Positions 26,514 to 34,553 of a DNA stretch of 64,000 nt are shown piece after piece. Under the pieces are notes generated by a model. The model saw only the letters and a list, made by a program, of their open reading frames with translations. It searched no databases and had not been told where the DNA came from. How positions within the stretch are numbered: position 1 is the first letter of the stretch; each line of letters opens with the position of its first letter. Position numbers and translations under genes: made by a program. The stretch comes from Candidatus Poribacteria bacterium (GTDB taxonomy: Bacteria > Poribacteria > WGA-4E > WGA-3G). The stretch is from contig JAJDWA010000071.1 in the NCBI GenBank assembly GCA_022825825.1, positions 44,398 to 108,397 on the forward strand. Reading direction: 5' to 3'.

Positions 26514-27455
26514 ATGCACTTTAAAAACCGAATCACTATTGGAATCATTTTAGTTGTCTTCGGAATTAACTTTCCGAGTTTCGCACAAACGCCATCCATT
26601 TCACAACTTGTAACTGTTCAAACTGCTGAACCGATAGGTAAAGGCGGTTCTGTCACATCCTTCGGTTTGTTCCAACATGCCAAAAAGGAATTACTTCCTG
26701 AACACAGCCAGAATGTCGTCATCGGTGGATTTGAAGAATCCCACCGTGTCACACTCGAAATTGAAACATTCGTCATACCCGTCAGGTTTACTTACGGCTT
26801 AAGCGATCACCTCGATTTGCAGTTAGGGGCTACCCTCTCAACAGGCGGTGTCCACAAAGTCGTTCACGATTTCTACAACACTGGAGACCCAGAGCTCAAC
26901 TCAAAACGAGTTTACGACCAACCGTTCTATGAAGGACTTATCGGACTCAAATATAACATCAAACCTGAAAAAAATGATGGGTTTCCAAGTATTTCAGTCG
27001 GAAGCGATTTCTATTCCGGGTTCACCGCAGATGACCGACTCAATTCTAATAACGATTTCCTTGATAACAGTCCTATTGATGGTTTTCCTTTTGTTGGTAT
27101 CAACACCTATTTTGTTGGCACACAAAAATTTGGTAAGAGTTTTAAAGTTCACGCGGGTGCCGGCATCTTCCTATCTTCAAAATCACTCAGAACGACTGAT
27201 TTTTTTACACTCAATTGGCAGGTTGGTGGTGAAGTTGCCATTTCAGATAGCATGTGGTTCGCAGCTGATTTCTCGCGTGAACTCCAGCATGTAGGAGTCA
27301 ACTTTTCCAGTGTACTTGGACTCGCATTCCGGTATGAAGTTTCCAACACATTAGCATTCCAAATTGGAATTAACAACCTGCCTGGATTTCAGTTCAGTCT
27401 AACTTTAGGTGGCGAAAAAGCACAAGAAATGGAAGACAATAAATTGCTTTTTTAA
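26514..27455 (+). CDS. Putative outer-membrane beta-barrel protein
   Basis: ATG 26514 follows aaaagga; the track start at 26367 overlaps the upstream gene. The 313-residue protein starts with signal peptide MHFKNRITIGIILVVFGINFPSFAQ. It continues with alternating-hydrophobic strands (FTYGLSDHLDLQLGATLS, HAGAGIFLSS, WQVGGEVAISDSMWFAADFS, TLAFQIGINNLPGFQFSLTLGG). This is typical of a transporter-like or phenol-degradation-type barrel. The end is not a classic terminal Phe motif (ENKLLF-like DNKLLF does end in Phe). Function unknown. Confidence 0.75.
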   Translation: MHFKNRITIGIILVVFGINFPSFAQTPSISQLVTVQTAEPIGKGGSVTSFGLFQHAKKELLPEHSQNVVIGGFEESHRVTLEIETFVIPVRFTYGLSDHLDLQLGATLSTGGVHKVVHDFYNTGDPELNSKRVYDQPFYEGLIGLKYNIKPEKNDGFPSISVGSDFYSGFTADDRLNSNNDFLDNSPIDGFPFVGINTYFVGTQKFGKSFKVHAGAGIFLSSKSLRTTDFFTLNWQVGGEVAISDSMWFAADFSRELQHVGVNFSSVLGLAFRYEVSNTLAFQIGINNLPGFQFSLTLGGEKAQEMEDNKLLF

Positions 27456-27541
27456 GTTCTTCCTGAGTGTAGCAATCCAAACATCTAATTCGCTGTAAGG
27501 CGAGGTTCTGTGCCCAGCAGTGATGTAAAATAAGATTATAA

Positions 27542-27991
27542 ATGAGAGCAGTAATCCAACGCGTCCAATCAGCAAGCGTCCGAGTTGACGGTGAACTCGT
27601 TTCTGAAATAGAAGCGGGATTGCTTGTATTTCTTGGTATTGCACACAACGATACTGAAACAGAATTGGAATATATCGCTAACAAGGTTGCCAATTTGCGT
27701 ATCTTTGAAGACGCGGATGGCAAAATGAACTGTTCGCTACTTGACATCGGAGGCGAAGCCCTCGTTGTATCACAATTCACCCTCTACGGAGATTGCCGCA
27801 AAGGACGACGTCCAAGTTTTATTGATGCAGCACGTCCTGAAGTCGCAAACGCACTTTATGAGCAGTTTATCACAGCCTTAAAGCAACTGAATATTCCAAC
27901 ACAAGGCGGCACCTTCCAAGCCATGATGGACGTGCAACTCATAAATGACGGTCCCGTCACCATTCTATTGGATAGCGACAAACAATTTTGA
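27542..27991 (+). CDS. dtd: D-aminoacyl-tRNA deacylase
   Basis: The 149-residue protein is a full-length Dtd. It starts [17 protein letters not shown], has the catalytic [17 protein letters not shown] motif and ends with [11 protein letters not shown], the cross-subunit motif of the dimer. It removes D-amino acids (and Gly from tRNA-Ala) from mischarged tRNA in the cytoplasm. A methyltransferase gene starts six bases after its stop. Confidence 0.95.
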   Translation: MRAVIQRVQSASVRVDGELVSEIEAGLLVFLGIAHNDTETELEYIANKVANLRIFEDADGKMNCSLLDIGGEALVVSQFTLYGDCRKGRRPSFIDAARPEVANALYEQFITALKQLNIPTQGGTFQAMMDVQLINDGPVTILLDSDKQF

Positions 27992-27997
27992 ATCAAA

Positions 27998-28777
27998 ATG
28001 AAACATTCAGAATATATTGATACCATCAAACAAGGTGACTGCATTGAATTGATGTCTGAAATGTCATCTGAATGTGTTGATCTTGTCATAACGGATCCGC
28101 CCTTTGCTATTGATTTCAAAGCAACTCGGCACAACTACAACCGCGAAGGAAGCCGCGTTCTGAAAGGTTACAATGAAATTGAGGGGAGTGACTATCTCGC
28201 CTTTACGCTTCAATGGTTGTCGGAAGCAACAAGAGTTTTAAAAGATTCTGGCAGCATGTATATCTTTTCGGGTTGGAATTACCTAAAAGATATTTTGATA
28301 GCAATTGATGAATGCAAACTGACTACGGTTAATCATCTGATTTGGAAATATCAATTTGGGGTTGTTACCAAACGTAAGTATGTGACATCTCATTATCACT
28401 GCCTTTTCTTATGTAAAAATGACAAAAAACGCCAATTTTACCCATATTGCCGTTTTGATAAAGAAGCAAAGACAGAAAACGGTGGATCTGCACACTACAA
28501 AGACAAGGAAGATGTCTGGGAAATCAAGAGAGAATATTGGCAAGGTGCCATAAAAACACCAACAAAATTACCAGCTGAAATCATTGAAAAAATCCTTGAT
28601 TATTCAAGCCAAAAAGGTGATGTTGTTTTAGATCCGTTTTTAGGTTCTGGGCAAGTTGCTGTTGTCAGCAAAATGAAGGATCGGCACTACATAGGGTTTG
28701 AAATTGTGCCAGCATATTATGAATTTGCACGTGACCGCCTCGAGTCGGGGAAATACCTAATCAAGAAAACGGCATGA
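27998..28777 (+). CDS. Site-specific DNA methyltransferase, orphan
   Basis: The 259-residue amino-methyltransferase has VITDPPFAIDF (motif IV, DPPF) near residue 35, before the AdoMet-binding motif I (DPFLGSGQVAVVSKMKDRHYIGFE) near the C-terminus. That order is the beta class of N6-adenine/N4-cytosine enzymes. The short region between them must contain target recognition. No intact restriction gene is adjacent, but degraded coding sequence follows. It is not close to the second methyltransferase at 54.5 kb. Confidence 0.9.
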   Translation: MKHSEYIDTIKQGDCIELMSEMSSECVDLVITDPPFAIDFKATRHNYNREGSRVLKGYNEIEGSDYLAFTLQWLSEATRVLKDSGSMYIFSGWNYLKDILIAIDECKLTTVNHLIWKYQFGVVTKRKYVTSHYHCLFLCKNDKKRQFYPYCRFDKEAKTENGGSAHYKDKEDVWEIKREYWQGAIKTPTKLPAEIIEKILDYSSQKGDVVLDPFLGSGQVAVVSKMKDRHYIGFEIVPAYYEFARDRLESGKYLIKKTA

Positions 28778-28798
28778 ACTGAAAGGGAGGGAATCAGC

Positions 28799-28932
28799 AA
28801 ATATGAAGTAAACCGAATAAACAGAGAGGCAATGTCGCGAAGACGTAAAATGGAGTTTGTTTTATAGGTCTCCAGTACTTGCACGATTAGCAGAACACAT
28901 ATCTGAAAATGGTTTGAAATCCTATAGTGCAT
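28799..28932 (+). pseudogene. Degraded coding remnant after the methyltransferase
   Basis: Two protein-like fragments read in different frames: KYEVNRINREAMSRRRKMEFVL (28799-28864, then TAG) and RSPVLARLAEHISENGLKSYSA (from 28866). Neither has a plausible start. They look like pieces of one former gene broken by a frameshift. The position suggests a lost restriction partner, but that is speculation. Confidence 0.35.
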
Positions 28933-29725
28933 TGATCTTCTCTTGCAAAAATTTCACACAATAAGGCACCTGCTCTTCCGAAAGTCCATGCAGTACTACC
29001 GCCCCCTCATAGCCACAAGCCTTCAGCAAACCGAGATATTGATCGTAATCCAACAATCCTGTGCCTGCAGCGAGATGCCCAGCGTGTCCATCCCTATCTA
29101 AATCCTTCGCGTGTGCAAGGGCAATATCATCACCAAGCAACGCAAACGCCTCGTCAAGAATTTCACGCATCTTTGGCAACTCACCTTTGTGGAAGATATT
29201 CGCTCCGTCCATACATACCTTTAGGTAAGGGGATTGCATCTCATCAAGCAAACGGCGCGCTTTTTGTGCTGAGTCAATTACGTTTGACACTTCCGGTTCA
29301 AAAGCCAAAATCACCTTGTATTCCTCAGCAACCACTAACGTCTTTTCCATAGATTCAACAAGGTCTTTCCATGCAGACGCTGTATTATTATCAGGATGAG
29401 CACGCCACATACTATGTGGATCGCGAGAACCCGTGCAGAGGGTTATTACAGATGCGTTAAGGGTTTCACACTGCTCAGCAACAAAACGTAACATACGCAA
29501 TCCAGCGTGACGTTTCTCAACATCAGGGTCAATCATATTGTAAGTGCCAGAAAGCGCTGAGATCATAATTTTTCGAGCCGCCAACTCCTTACGAATGTCT
29601 GCAAGTGATGGTGTACCAGCAGAAACATGGTATTGTAAGTAGCGGATACCGTGCGCTGCCACAGCATCAAGCGTCTCTGTTAACGTTCCCCGTCGAATTG
29701 TTCCCTCCATCAAACCTATTTGCAT
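28922..29725 (-). CDS. Sugar phosphate isomerase/epimerase-like TIM-barrel protein
   Basis: The 267-residue protein is of the xylose-isomerase-like barrel (AP endonuclease 2) family: MQIGLMEGTIRRG, ALSGTYNMID, VITLCTGSRDP, LAFEPEVSNVID, VCMDGANIFHKGE, LAHAKDLDRDGHAGHLAAGTG. The Glu, Asp and His residues are placed as metal ligands. Members interconvert sugars or inositols; the substrate is unknown. It is a single minus-strand gene upstream of moaB. Confidence 0.85.
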   Translation of the reverse strand: MQIGLMEGTIRRGTLTETLDAVAAHGIRYLQYHVSAGTPSLADIRKELAARKIMISALSGTYNMIDPDVEKRHAGLRMLRFVAEQCETLNASVITLCTGSRDPHSMWRAHPDNNTASAWKDLVESMEKTLVVAEEYKVILAFEPEVSNVIDSAQKARRLLDEMQSPYLKVCMDGANIFHKGELPKMREILDEAFALLGDDIALAHAKDLDRDGHAGHLAAGTGLLDYDQYLGLLKACGYEGAVVLHGLSEEQVPYCVKFLQEKINAL

Positions 29726-29846
29726 GAGTTGTTCCTATAATTATCAGGACTTACGCACAAATGGACTAACACAAACTTGGAAATTCGAAAATCTGGGTTC
29801 AGACAAATAAAGCGCGCCGATAAGAAAGAGGGGCGTATTCAGTGAA

Positions 29847-30362
29847 TCAACGACCAACTTCCCATGCCAAATGTTGCAGTTCTGGTCCGATGAGTTTTTC
29901 CCATGCTAACCGCACAGCAGCATTTGAGCCCGGTGTAGAGATAACCACCTTTCCGCGATAGACTCCCGCTGTCGCGCGTGATAGCATTGCAGCAGCACCA
30001 ACTTGATCGTAACTAAACATCCGAAAGAGTTCGCCAAACCCCGGTAACGTCTTTTCTAATTTGCGATTAAGCACGTCAAAAGTAGTATCTCGCGGTGCGA
30101 TTCCAGTACCACCGTTGAATAAAATGATCTGTGCATCGGTTCCTGCCATCTTATCTAATAGATCAGAAACTTGGTCAGGTTCGTCTTTTATAATCTGATA
30201 GGCAATTACGCTGTTTCCTTCTGCCTCAAGTTGTTCGCGTAGAAACGCAGCATTTGTGTCTGTTTCTGGTGTGCGTGAATCACTTACTGTAACTATGGCA
30301 ACCGACACGGGGCCCTCTTCTGCTGCAATCTCCCGATGTTGTTGCGTGCTTGTTGATGTCAT
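29847..30362 (-). CDS. moaB: MoaB/Mog-family molybdopterin biosynthesis protein
   Basis: The 171-residue MoaB protein has [18 protein letters not shown] and the MPT-binding [15 protein letters not shown]. The family adenylylates molybdopterin or serves the MoaB branch in molybdenum cofactor synthesis. It is followed on the same strand by the sugar isomerase. Together with the XdhC protein at 15 kb it indicates that the cell uses molybdenum enzymes. Confidence 0.92.
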   Translation of the reverse strand: MTSTSTQQHREIAAEEGPVSVAIVTVSDSRTPETDTNAAFLREQLEAEGNSVIAYQIIKDEPDQVSDLLDKMAGTDAQIILFNGGTGIAPRDTTFDVLNRKLEKTLPGFGELFRMFSYDQVGAAAMLSRATAGVYRGKVVISTPGSNAAVRLAWEKLIGPELQHLAWEVGR

Positions 30363-30385
30363 TATAAATTACCTCTTTTGTCAAG

Positions 30386-32602
30386 TTATTGGTTAGGATA
30401 CGCCTTCTCTAAGTGTTTTGGCATAGGAAAAAAGATTCCTCCGGTTTGTTTAGCCAGGGTGGTTTGGAAATCGTCTGGGTCTGGATAACCTACCACATAG
30501 ACAGTAATGCCTAACGATTGACATAACGCCAGTGCTTGCTCCGCAGGATATTTTCCTGTAGTCGGTTCATCAGTCAAAACAAGCATGAATCGTCTTGCGT
30601 AAGGACTAAATTTTACCTCTGGTAATCCTTCAATAATAGCGTCAATCAGATGTTCATCTCCACCAAATGGGGCTTCCATAAGACTTTCTATCAAAACTTC
30701 ATTGAGCGGCATTTGGGACACGACAGTCCCATCAACAGCCTTAATAGCATCTTTTGCTTCAGCAAAACGGATGAGTCCAATTCGGTATTTAATCGGTAAA
30801 ATTGATAGTCGCCCAATTAACGTGCTTAATCCAAGCATGGTCGCTTGCGACTTTCCACCCATACTTCTGCTATAGTCTAACATCACCATAATATCTACAA
30901 CTGGTTCCTCAGAATTATTGGAAGCCGTCCCTGGTTGTCCTCCAGTGTAAACATTAAGGCGGTTTTTATCTTTCAGAAATGTGTATATTTGGTTATTCCG
31001 AGAATGCGTTAGCGTCCATCTTTTGCCGAGTTGCTGGGGCCGCGCAGTGAGATTCTCGCCTAAGTCCCAGTTTTTTGGATAGATACCCGCATAAACGTTT
31101 AATCTATTTTCAATTCTGTGAATGGCATAGATTTGCTCGTTCTTTTGGTCGGTAATTACCCACAAATCTTTTTGTTGCTTTTCTAAAACCGTTGCATCCT
31201 CGGAGTGAAAAGCGTAATTTTTCAACGAAATGCTGTTTTCCTTGAATATTTGTTCTAATTTATTTATTGGAACTTCACCATCTTCAATAGGTATATCAAA
31301 CTTCAACTCAAGGCTAAAGTACATTTTGATACCGCTCTTCCGAATATCAGTTGCAATATCTCGGAATACTTTGAGAAACTTTTGGTTTCCTGCACGGTTA
31401 GCAGGGAGAGCAGTCGGGTTATAGGCACTTCCGGGAATTTCTTGCCATACGCCGCCCGTAGTCGTAGCTAATTTCTGTTGAAAAGGTTCAGGGACTCCGA
31501 GGACGTTAACGTGAATCTCCTCTATTTGAGACTGATCAATTACTTTCGCTCGCATCGTTTCAGGAGCGCCCTTTTCTCTAAAACTTGTCGTTGCCACTTC
31601 ATCTGTAACGAGAATTAAGTGTTTGTCAGCATCTGGGTGAAAATCCATATAGTTCAACGTGTCTAAAAGCGCGTCAAGCGCATTTTCATCTCCACTCAAC
31701 TTTGCTATTTGCATACGGCGCCGAAGGACACCCACATCCGGTAAAAGCGCTCGCGTTTTCAGCTCTTGTCCATCTTCCCGAACGCTAAATTCCGACATGC
31801 CCAAATGATATTCCAGATTGACAAGGTCAAACGCATCAGTCATACTGTATAGGTTTTCAGCAACCTGTTGGATATTATCACTCATGCTTGCACTCGTATC
31901 AAGCACAAAGACTACGTTGACTTTATCAAGTGTCCGAGTACCGATAATATGGTCAGCAATCTGCTCAAGTGCTTCTGCAAACGGGTTAGAAGCATCCTTG
32001 TTGCCCATTCCTTTTCCACTTTCACCATCTCCACCGTGTCCAATTCCCTCACCGATAGTCCCAATTTCGGCAGTTCCCGTTGATTCAAGGCGGTTAAATC
32101 CGCTTTCGCCTTCGCCTTTGACCCGTTGCCGTAAACTTTCTTTCCCCGCACCAGCGGTAATTTCGAAGGGACTGGCTACATTTTTCGGCAGCTCGGCTGT
32201 TCGACTATTCAACTGTTTTGTCTGTGTTGTGAGTTCAGACAGGTTTGTCGCAGTTTTTGATACTGATTCTGTAGCACTATGCATAAGGATTTTCTCAGAA
32301 GGCCGAACGGTTTCATCAATTAAATTGGGAGAAGCAGTTAAGGCTACATGTTTCGGGCGTCCTGCGGTCAATGATTTTGTCTGTTTTGGCTTACGCAGCT
32401 GCTTAGGAGGAGATCGTTTTAGTCGGCGTTTCTGTATTGCGGGATCCTTCATATTTACGAATTCCACATCAACAACATCTTCAGAGTCATTTGCAGCTCG
32501 GGTGTAATAGAAAAATGTTAAAAATATGGCAAGGCAGAGATGGATAATCCCGGCAATCAGGCAGGCATTCAGTGAACGTTGTTTTGATTCAAAGCGATTC
32601 AT
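30386..32602 (-). CDS. Membrane-anchored protein with two VWA domains
   Basis: The 738-residue protein has a membrane helix (ACLIAGIIHLCLAIFLTFFYY, about 13-33) and then a low-complexity basic/Ser/Thr region (~50-200) typical of a periplasmic linker. The first VWA starts near residue 225 (VNVVFVLDTSASMSDN, MIDAS DxSxS). The second starts near residue 565 (VVDIMVMLDYSRSMGGK, also DxSxS) and includes LVLTDEPTTG. It is probably a metal-ion-dependent adhesion or complex-assembly protein in the periplasm. GGAGACAATACC precedes the ATG. Confidence 0.88.
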   Translation of the reverse strand: MNRFESKQRSLNACLIAGIIHLCLAIFLTFFYYTRAANDSEDVVDVEFVNMKDPAIQKRRLKRSPPKQLRKPKQTKSLTAGRPKHVALTASPNLIDETVRPSEKILMHSATESVSKTATNLSELTTQTKQLNSRTAELPKNVASPFEITAGAGKESLRQRVKGEGESGFNRLESTGTAEIGTIGEGIGHGGDGESGKGMGNKDASNPFAEALEQIADHIIGTRTLDKVNVVFVLDTSASMSDNIQQVAENLYSMTDAFDLVNLEYHLGMSEFSVREDGQELKTRALLPDVGVLRRRMQIAKLSGDENALDALLDTLNYMDFHPDADKHLILVTDEVATTSFREKGAPETMRAKVIDQSQIEEIHVNVLGVPEPFQQKLATTTGGVWQEIPGSAYNPTALPANRAGNQKFLKVFRDIATDIRKSGIKMYFSLELKFDIPIEDGEVPINKLEQIFKENSISLKNYAFHSEDATVLEKQQKDLWVITDQKNEQIYAIHRIENRLNVYAGIYPKNWDLGENLTARPQQLGKRWTLTHSRNNQIYTFLKDKNRLNVYTGGQPGTASNNSEEPVVDIMVMLDYSRSMGGKSQATMLGLSTLIGRLSILPIKYRIGLIRFAEAKDAIKAVDGTVVSQMPLNEVLIESLMEAPFGGDEHLIDAIIEGLPEVKFSPYARRFMLVLTDEPTTGKYPAEQALALCQSLGITVYVVGYPDPDDFQTTLAKQTGGIFFPMPKHLEKAYPNQ

Positions 32603-32729
32603 GGTATTGTCTCCTGAGTTTTCTATTCCGATGATTGCTTTTCTATAATCTTTGGCAAGTACTTGATATGATTATATCAGATATTATTGTTAATTTCAAG
32701 GGAGTTGCATTTCCTGTCCAAAACTCTTC

Positions 32730-32758
32730 TTGACAATTTAATTCGGACAGAGTATAAT
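32730..32758 (+). promoter_or_regulatory. Consensus sigma-70 promoter, upstream copy
   Basis: A perfect TTGACA (32730-32735), 17-base spacer and perfect TATAAT (32753-32758). It drives the truncated trpA-like leader and probably the two small genes that follow. It is a diverged duplicate of the promoter at 33382-33410. Confidence 0.8.
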
Positions 32759-32800
32759 TGAGAAAGTCTATAAACAGAATACTGAAAAGCAATTATATCT

Positions 32801-32857
32801 ATGAATCGAATTGACAAAAAATTTCAGGAACTTCGACAGCAAGGACATGTACATTGA
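32801..32857 (+). pseudogene. Truncated duplicate of the trpA 5' end (possible leader peptide)
   Basis: The first 15 codons (MNRIDKKFQELRQQG) are the same as those of the real trpA at 33454 except for one silent base. They then run into HVH and a TGA stop. The ~56-base block from gcaattatatct to agcaagg has one mismatch, while the duplicated promoter upstream is more diverged. It could be a scar of insertion or a translated leader for the downstream pair. Confidence 0.75.
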
Positions 32858-32886
32858 ACCTCATAAGAAAGCACTTCTAATAACCA

Positions 32887-33120
32887 ATGTCCTTTGAAAT
32901 CATTGGCACAATAGAGAATATTGAAATCATTGCTATCGGCAGGCAAATCCGTGAGCTGCAGAGGCTTCGTAAACAATATGGTCATGGAAAATGGCGGAAG
33001 CTTAAGGGGATTGCTTATGTTCGTCTGGTTAATGATAATGTTCGTAGAGCAGAGATTCATTGGTATGAAGCCCATGGAATTGGAAGAAAAAAGATGAAAA
33101 TCAAACGATTCTTGGACTAA
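32887..33120 (+). CDS. Small basic conserved protein, first of a pair (77 aa)
   Basis: A 77-residue basic protein (MSFEIIGTIENIEIIAIG, LRKQYGHGKWRKLKG, RRAEIHWYEAHGIGRKKMKIKRF). I recall small proteins of this type paired with the next gene in other genomes, but cannot name a family. It has no clear Shine-Dalgarno and follows the leader stop by 29 bases, so reinitiation is possible. Its stop is only 5 bases before the next ATG. RNA binding or a toxin-antitoxin role is possible; neither is shown. Confidence 0.7.
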   Translation: MSFEIIGTIENIEIIAIGRQIRELQRLRKQYGHGKWRKLKGIAYVRLVNDNVRRAEIHWYEAHGIGRKKMKIKRFLD

Positions 33121-33125
33121 AAACT

Positions 33126-33356
33126 ATGAAAAAAAAACTATTAAAAACCCACTTTGTGCTTTGTATTGAAAACAACGGTTGTGAAGACTTAGAAAAGCGA
33201 AAGTTTTACCAAATTTTACCTGACGAAGAAGCAGCTAAAGAAGGATACCTACGAGTCATTGACGAATCGCAGGAAGACTACTTGTATCCCGAATCTTATT
33301 TCATTTTCGTTGAACTACCTCTCAAGGCCCAAGAAGCATTCGTAGCGGCAGGCTAA
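33126..33356 (+). CDS. Small conserved protein, second of a pair (76 aa)
   Basis: A 76-residue protein with THFVLCIENNGCEDLEKRKFY, LPDEEAAKEGYLRVIDES and EDYLYPESYFIFVELP. The composition is acidic where the partner is basic (predicted pI contrast), which suits a binding pair. The ATG is 5 bases after the stop of the partner, and the start region is A-rich. Two-gene small units like this are frequently toxin-antitoxin modules, but no catalytic toxin motif is visible. It is bracketed by the two copies of the trpA promoter region. Confidence 0.7.
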   Translation: MKKKLLKTHFVLCIENNGCEDLEKRKFYQILPDEEAAKEGYLRVIDESQEDYLYPESYFIFVELPLKAQEAFVAAG

Positions 33357-33381
33357 ATCCTTGTAATTTGCCAAACTCCGC

Positions 33382-33410
33382 TTGACAATTCAATTCAGAA
33401 AGAGTATAAT
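33382..33410 (+). promoter_or_regulatory. Consensus sigma-70 promoter of trpA
   Basis: TTGACA (33382-33387), 17 bases, TATAAT (33405-33410), both boxes perfect, 44 bases before ATG 33454. It makes trpA expression independent of the small gene pair. Confidence 0.85.
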
Positions 33411-33453
33411 TCAGAAAACTAAGTTAACAGAAAGCTGAAACGCAATTATATCT

Positions 33454-34254
33454 ATGAATCGAATTGACAAAAAATTTCAGGAACTCCGACAGCAAGGTAA
33501 AAGCGCATTTATGCCGTATGTCTGCGCTGGAGACCCAAACCCAGAACTAACCCTCAAACTTTTTCTTACTCTTGAAGAAGCTGGCGCTGACCTCATAGAA
33601 CTCGGCGTCCCCTTCTCGGACCCGATAGCAGACGGGCCGACTATCCAACGTGCCAGTGAACGCGCCCTCAAACATCGTATCTCGCTCCAACAAATTCTTG
33701 AGATTGTGAAAACGCTCCGACAACAGACAGATATCCCGATCGCTTTGATGAGTTACTATAACCCGATCTTTCGGATGGGCGAAGAGTCGTTTTGCGAGGC
33801 TGCGCACGCTGTTGGTATTGACGGTGTTATCATTCCGGATCTGCCGCCTGAGCAGGCGGATTCACTTATTAGAGTTGCTACACAATATAATCTGGCGACT
33901 ATTTTTCTCGTTGCACCGACCAGTCCACCAGAACGCATGCAAAGCATTGCATCGGTCAGCACAGGATTTATCTATTGCGTCTCGGTAACGGGTGTAACTG
34001 GGGCAAGGGGAACTCTATCGGATGAGGTTGCACCGATGATTGCAGAACTACGCAAGCACACAGACAAAGCGATTTGTGTCGGTTTCGGTATATCAACCCC
34101 TGAGCAAGCAACACAAGTCGCGCAACTTGCCGATGGTGTGATTGTCGCGAGTGCTATTATCAATGTCGCTGAAAAGAATATGGATGACGAAGCAAGGCTG
34201 CTTGCTGATGTGAAGCAGTTTGCATCAGAATTGGCGGCAGGCGTAAAGCAGTAA
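33454..34254 (+). CDS. trpA: Tryptophan synthase alpha chain
   Basis: The 266-residue TrpA is complete: YVCAGDPNPELT, LIELGVPFSDPIADGPTIQRA (with catalytic Glu and Asp), MSYYNPIFRMG, VPDLPPEQ-like IPDLPPEQAD, YCVSVTGVTGARG, CVGFGISTPEQA and DGVIVASAI. It cleaves indole-3-glycerol phosphate to indole within the TrpAB complex. trpB and the rest of the pathway are not adjacent, so it is an isolated trp gene. The strong promoter immediately upstream supports separate expression. Confidence 0.97.
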   Translation: MNRIDKKFQELRQQGKSAFMPYVCAGDPNPELTLKLFLTLEEAGADLIELGVPFSDPIADGPTIQRASERALKHRISLQQILEIVKTLRQQTDIPIALMSYYNPIFRMGEESFCEAAHAVGIDGVIIPDLPPEQADSLIRVATQYNLATIFLVAPTSPPERMQSIASVSTGFIYCVSVTGVTGARGTLSDEVAPMIAELRKHTDKAICVGFGISTPEQATQVAQLADGVIVASAIINVAEKNMDDEARLLADVKQFASELAAGVKQ

Positions 34255-34296
34255 AGAATCTCGCGAAGAATTTAACAGATAGAGGATTCTATCACA

Positions 34297-34467
34297 ATGG
34301 TGTATAGCAACTTTACATTAGAAACGGTAAGAGAAACGTTTCAACTTGAAACGTTCCAGTCCATAGGTATCTTCTCCGATTGGAAGGGAAGCGACTCCAC
34401 ATTGATATGTCTACCTACATGCTTGAACGATGTGACAAAATTCTGGGTATTCTTGCGAGCATGGTAG
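34297..34467 (+). pseudogene. Probable gene remnant (start of a conserved protein, then frameshifted)
   Basis: ATG 34297 opens an ORF MVYSNFTLETVRETFQLE, which resembles the N-terminus of a conserved bacterial protein family that I recall but cannot name. After residue ~20 the reading becomes Cys/Trp-rich and ends at TAG 34467. A different frame nearby reads DMSTYMLERCDKILGILASMVAQKV, so two fragments may have been joined. The remainder of the 300-base gap before 34554 shows no gene. Confidence 0.35.
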
Positions 34468-34553
34468 CACAAAAAGTATGAAGTTCACAACTTAGCTGTG
34501 AGACTTTTCCTTGTATCCGCGTTAATCTGTGTAATCTGGAATTCAAAAATTAA

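Noticed and set aside
31818-32507. 229-codon plus-strand ORF in the track
   Set aside because: It is the antisense shadow of the double-VWA gene: it lies wholly within its N-terminal Ser/Thr-rich linker on the other strand, and it lacks a ribosome binding site and family features.
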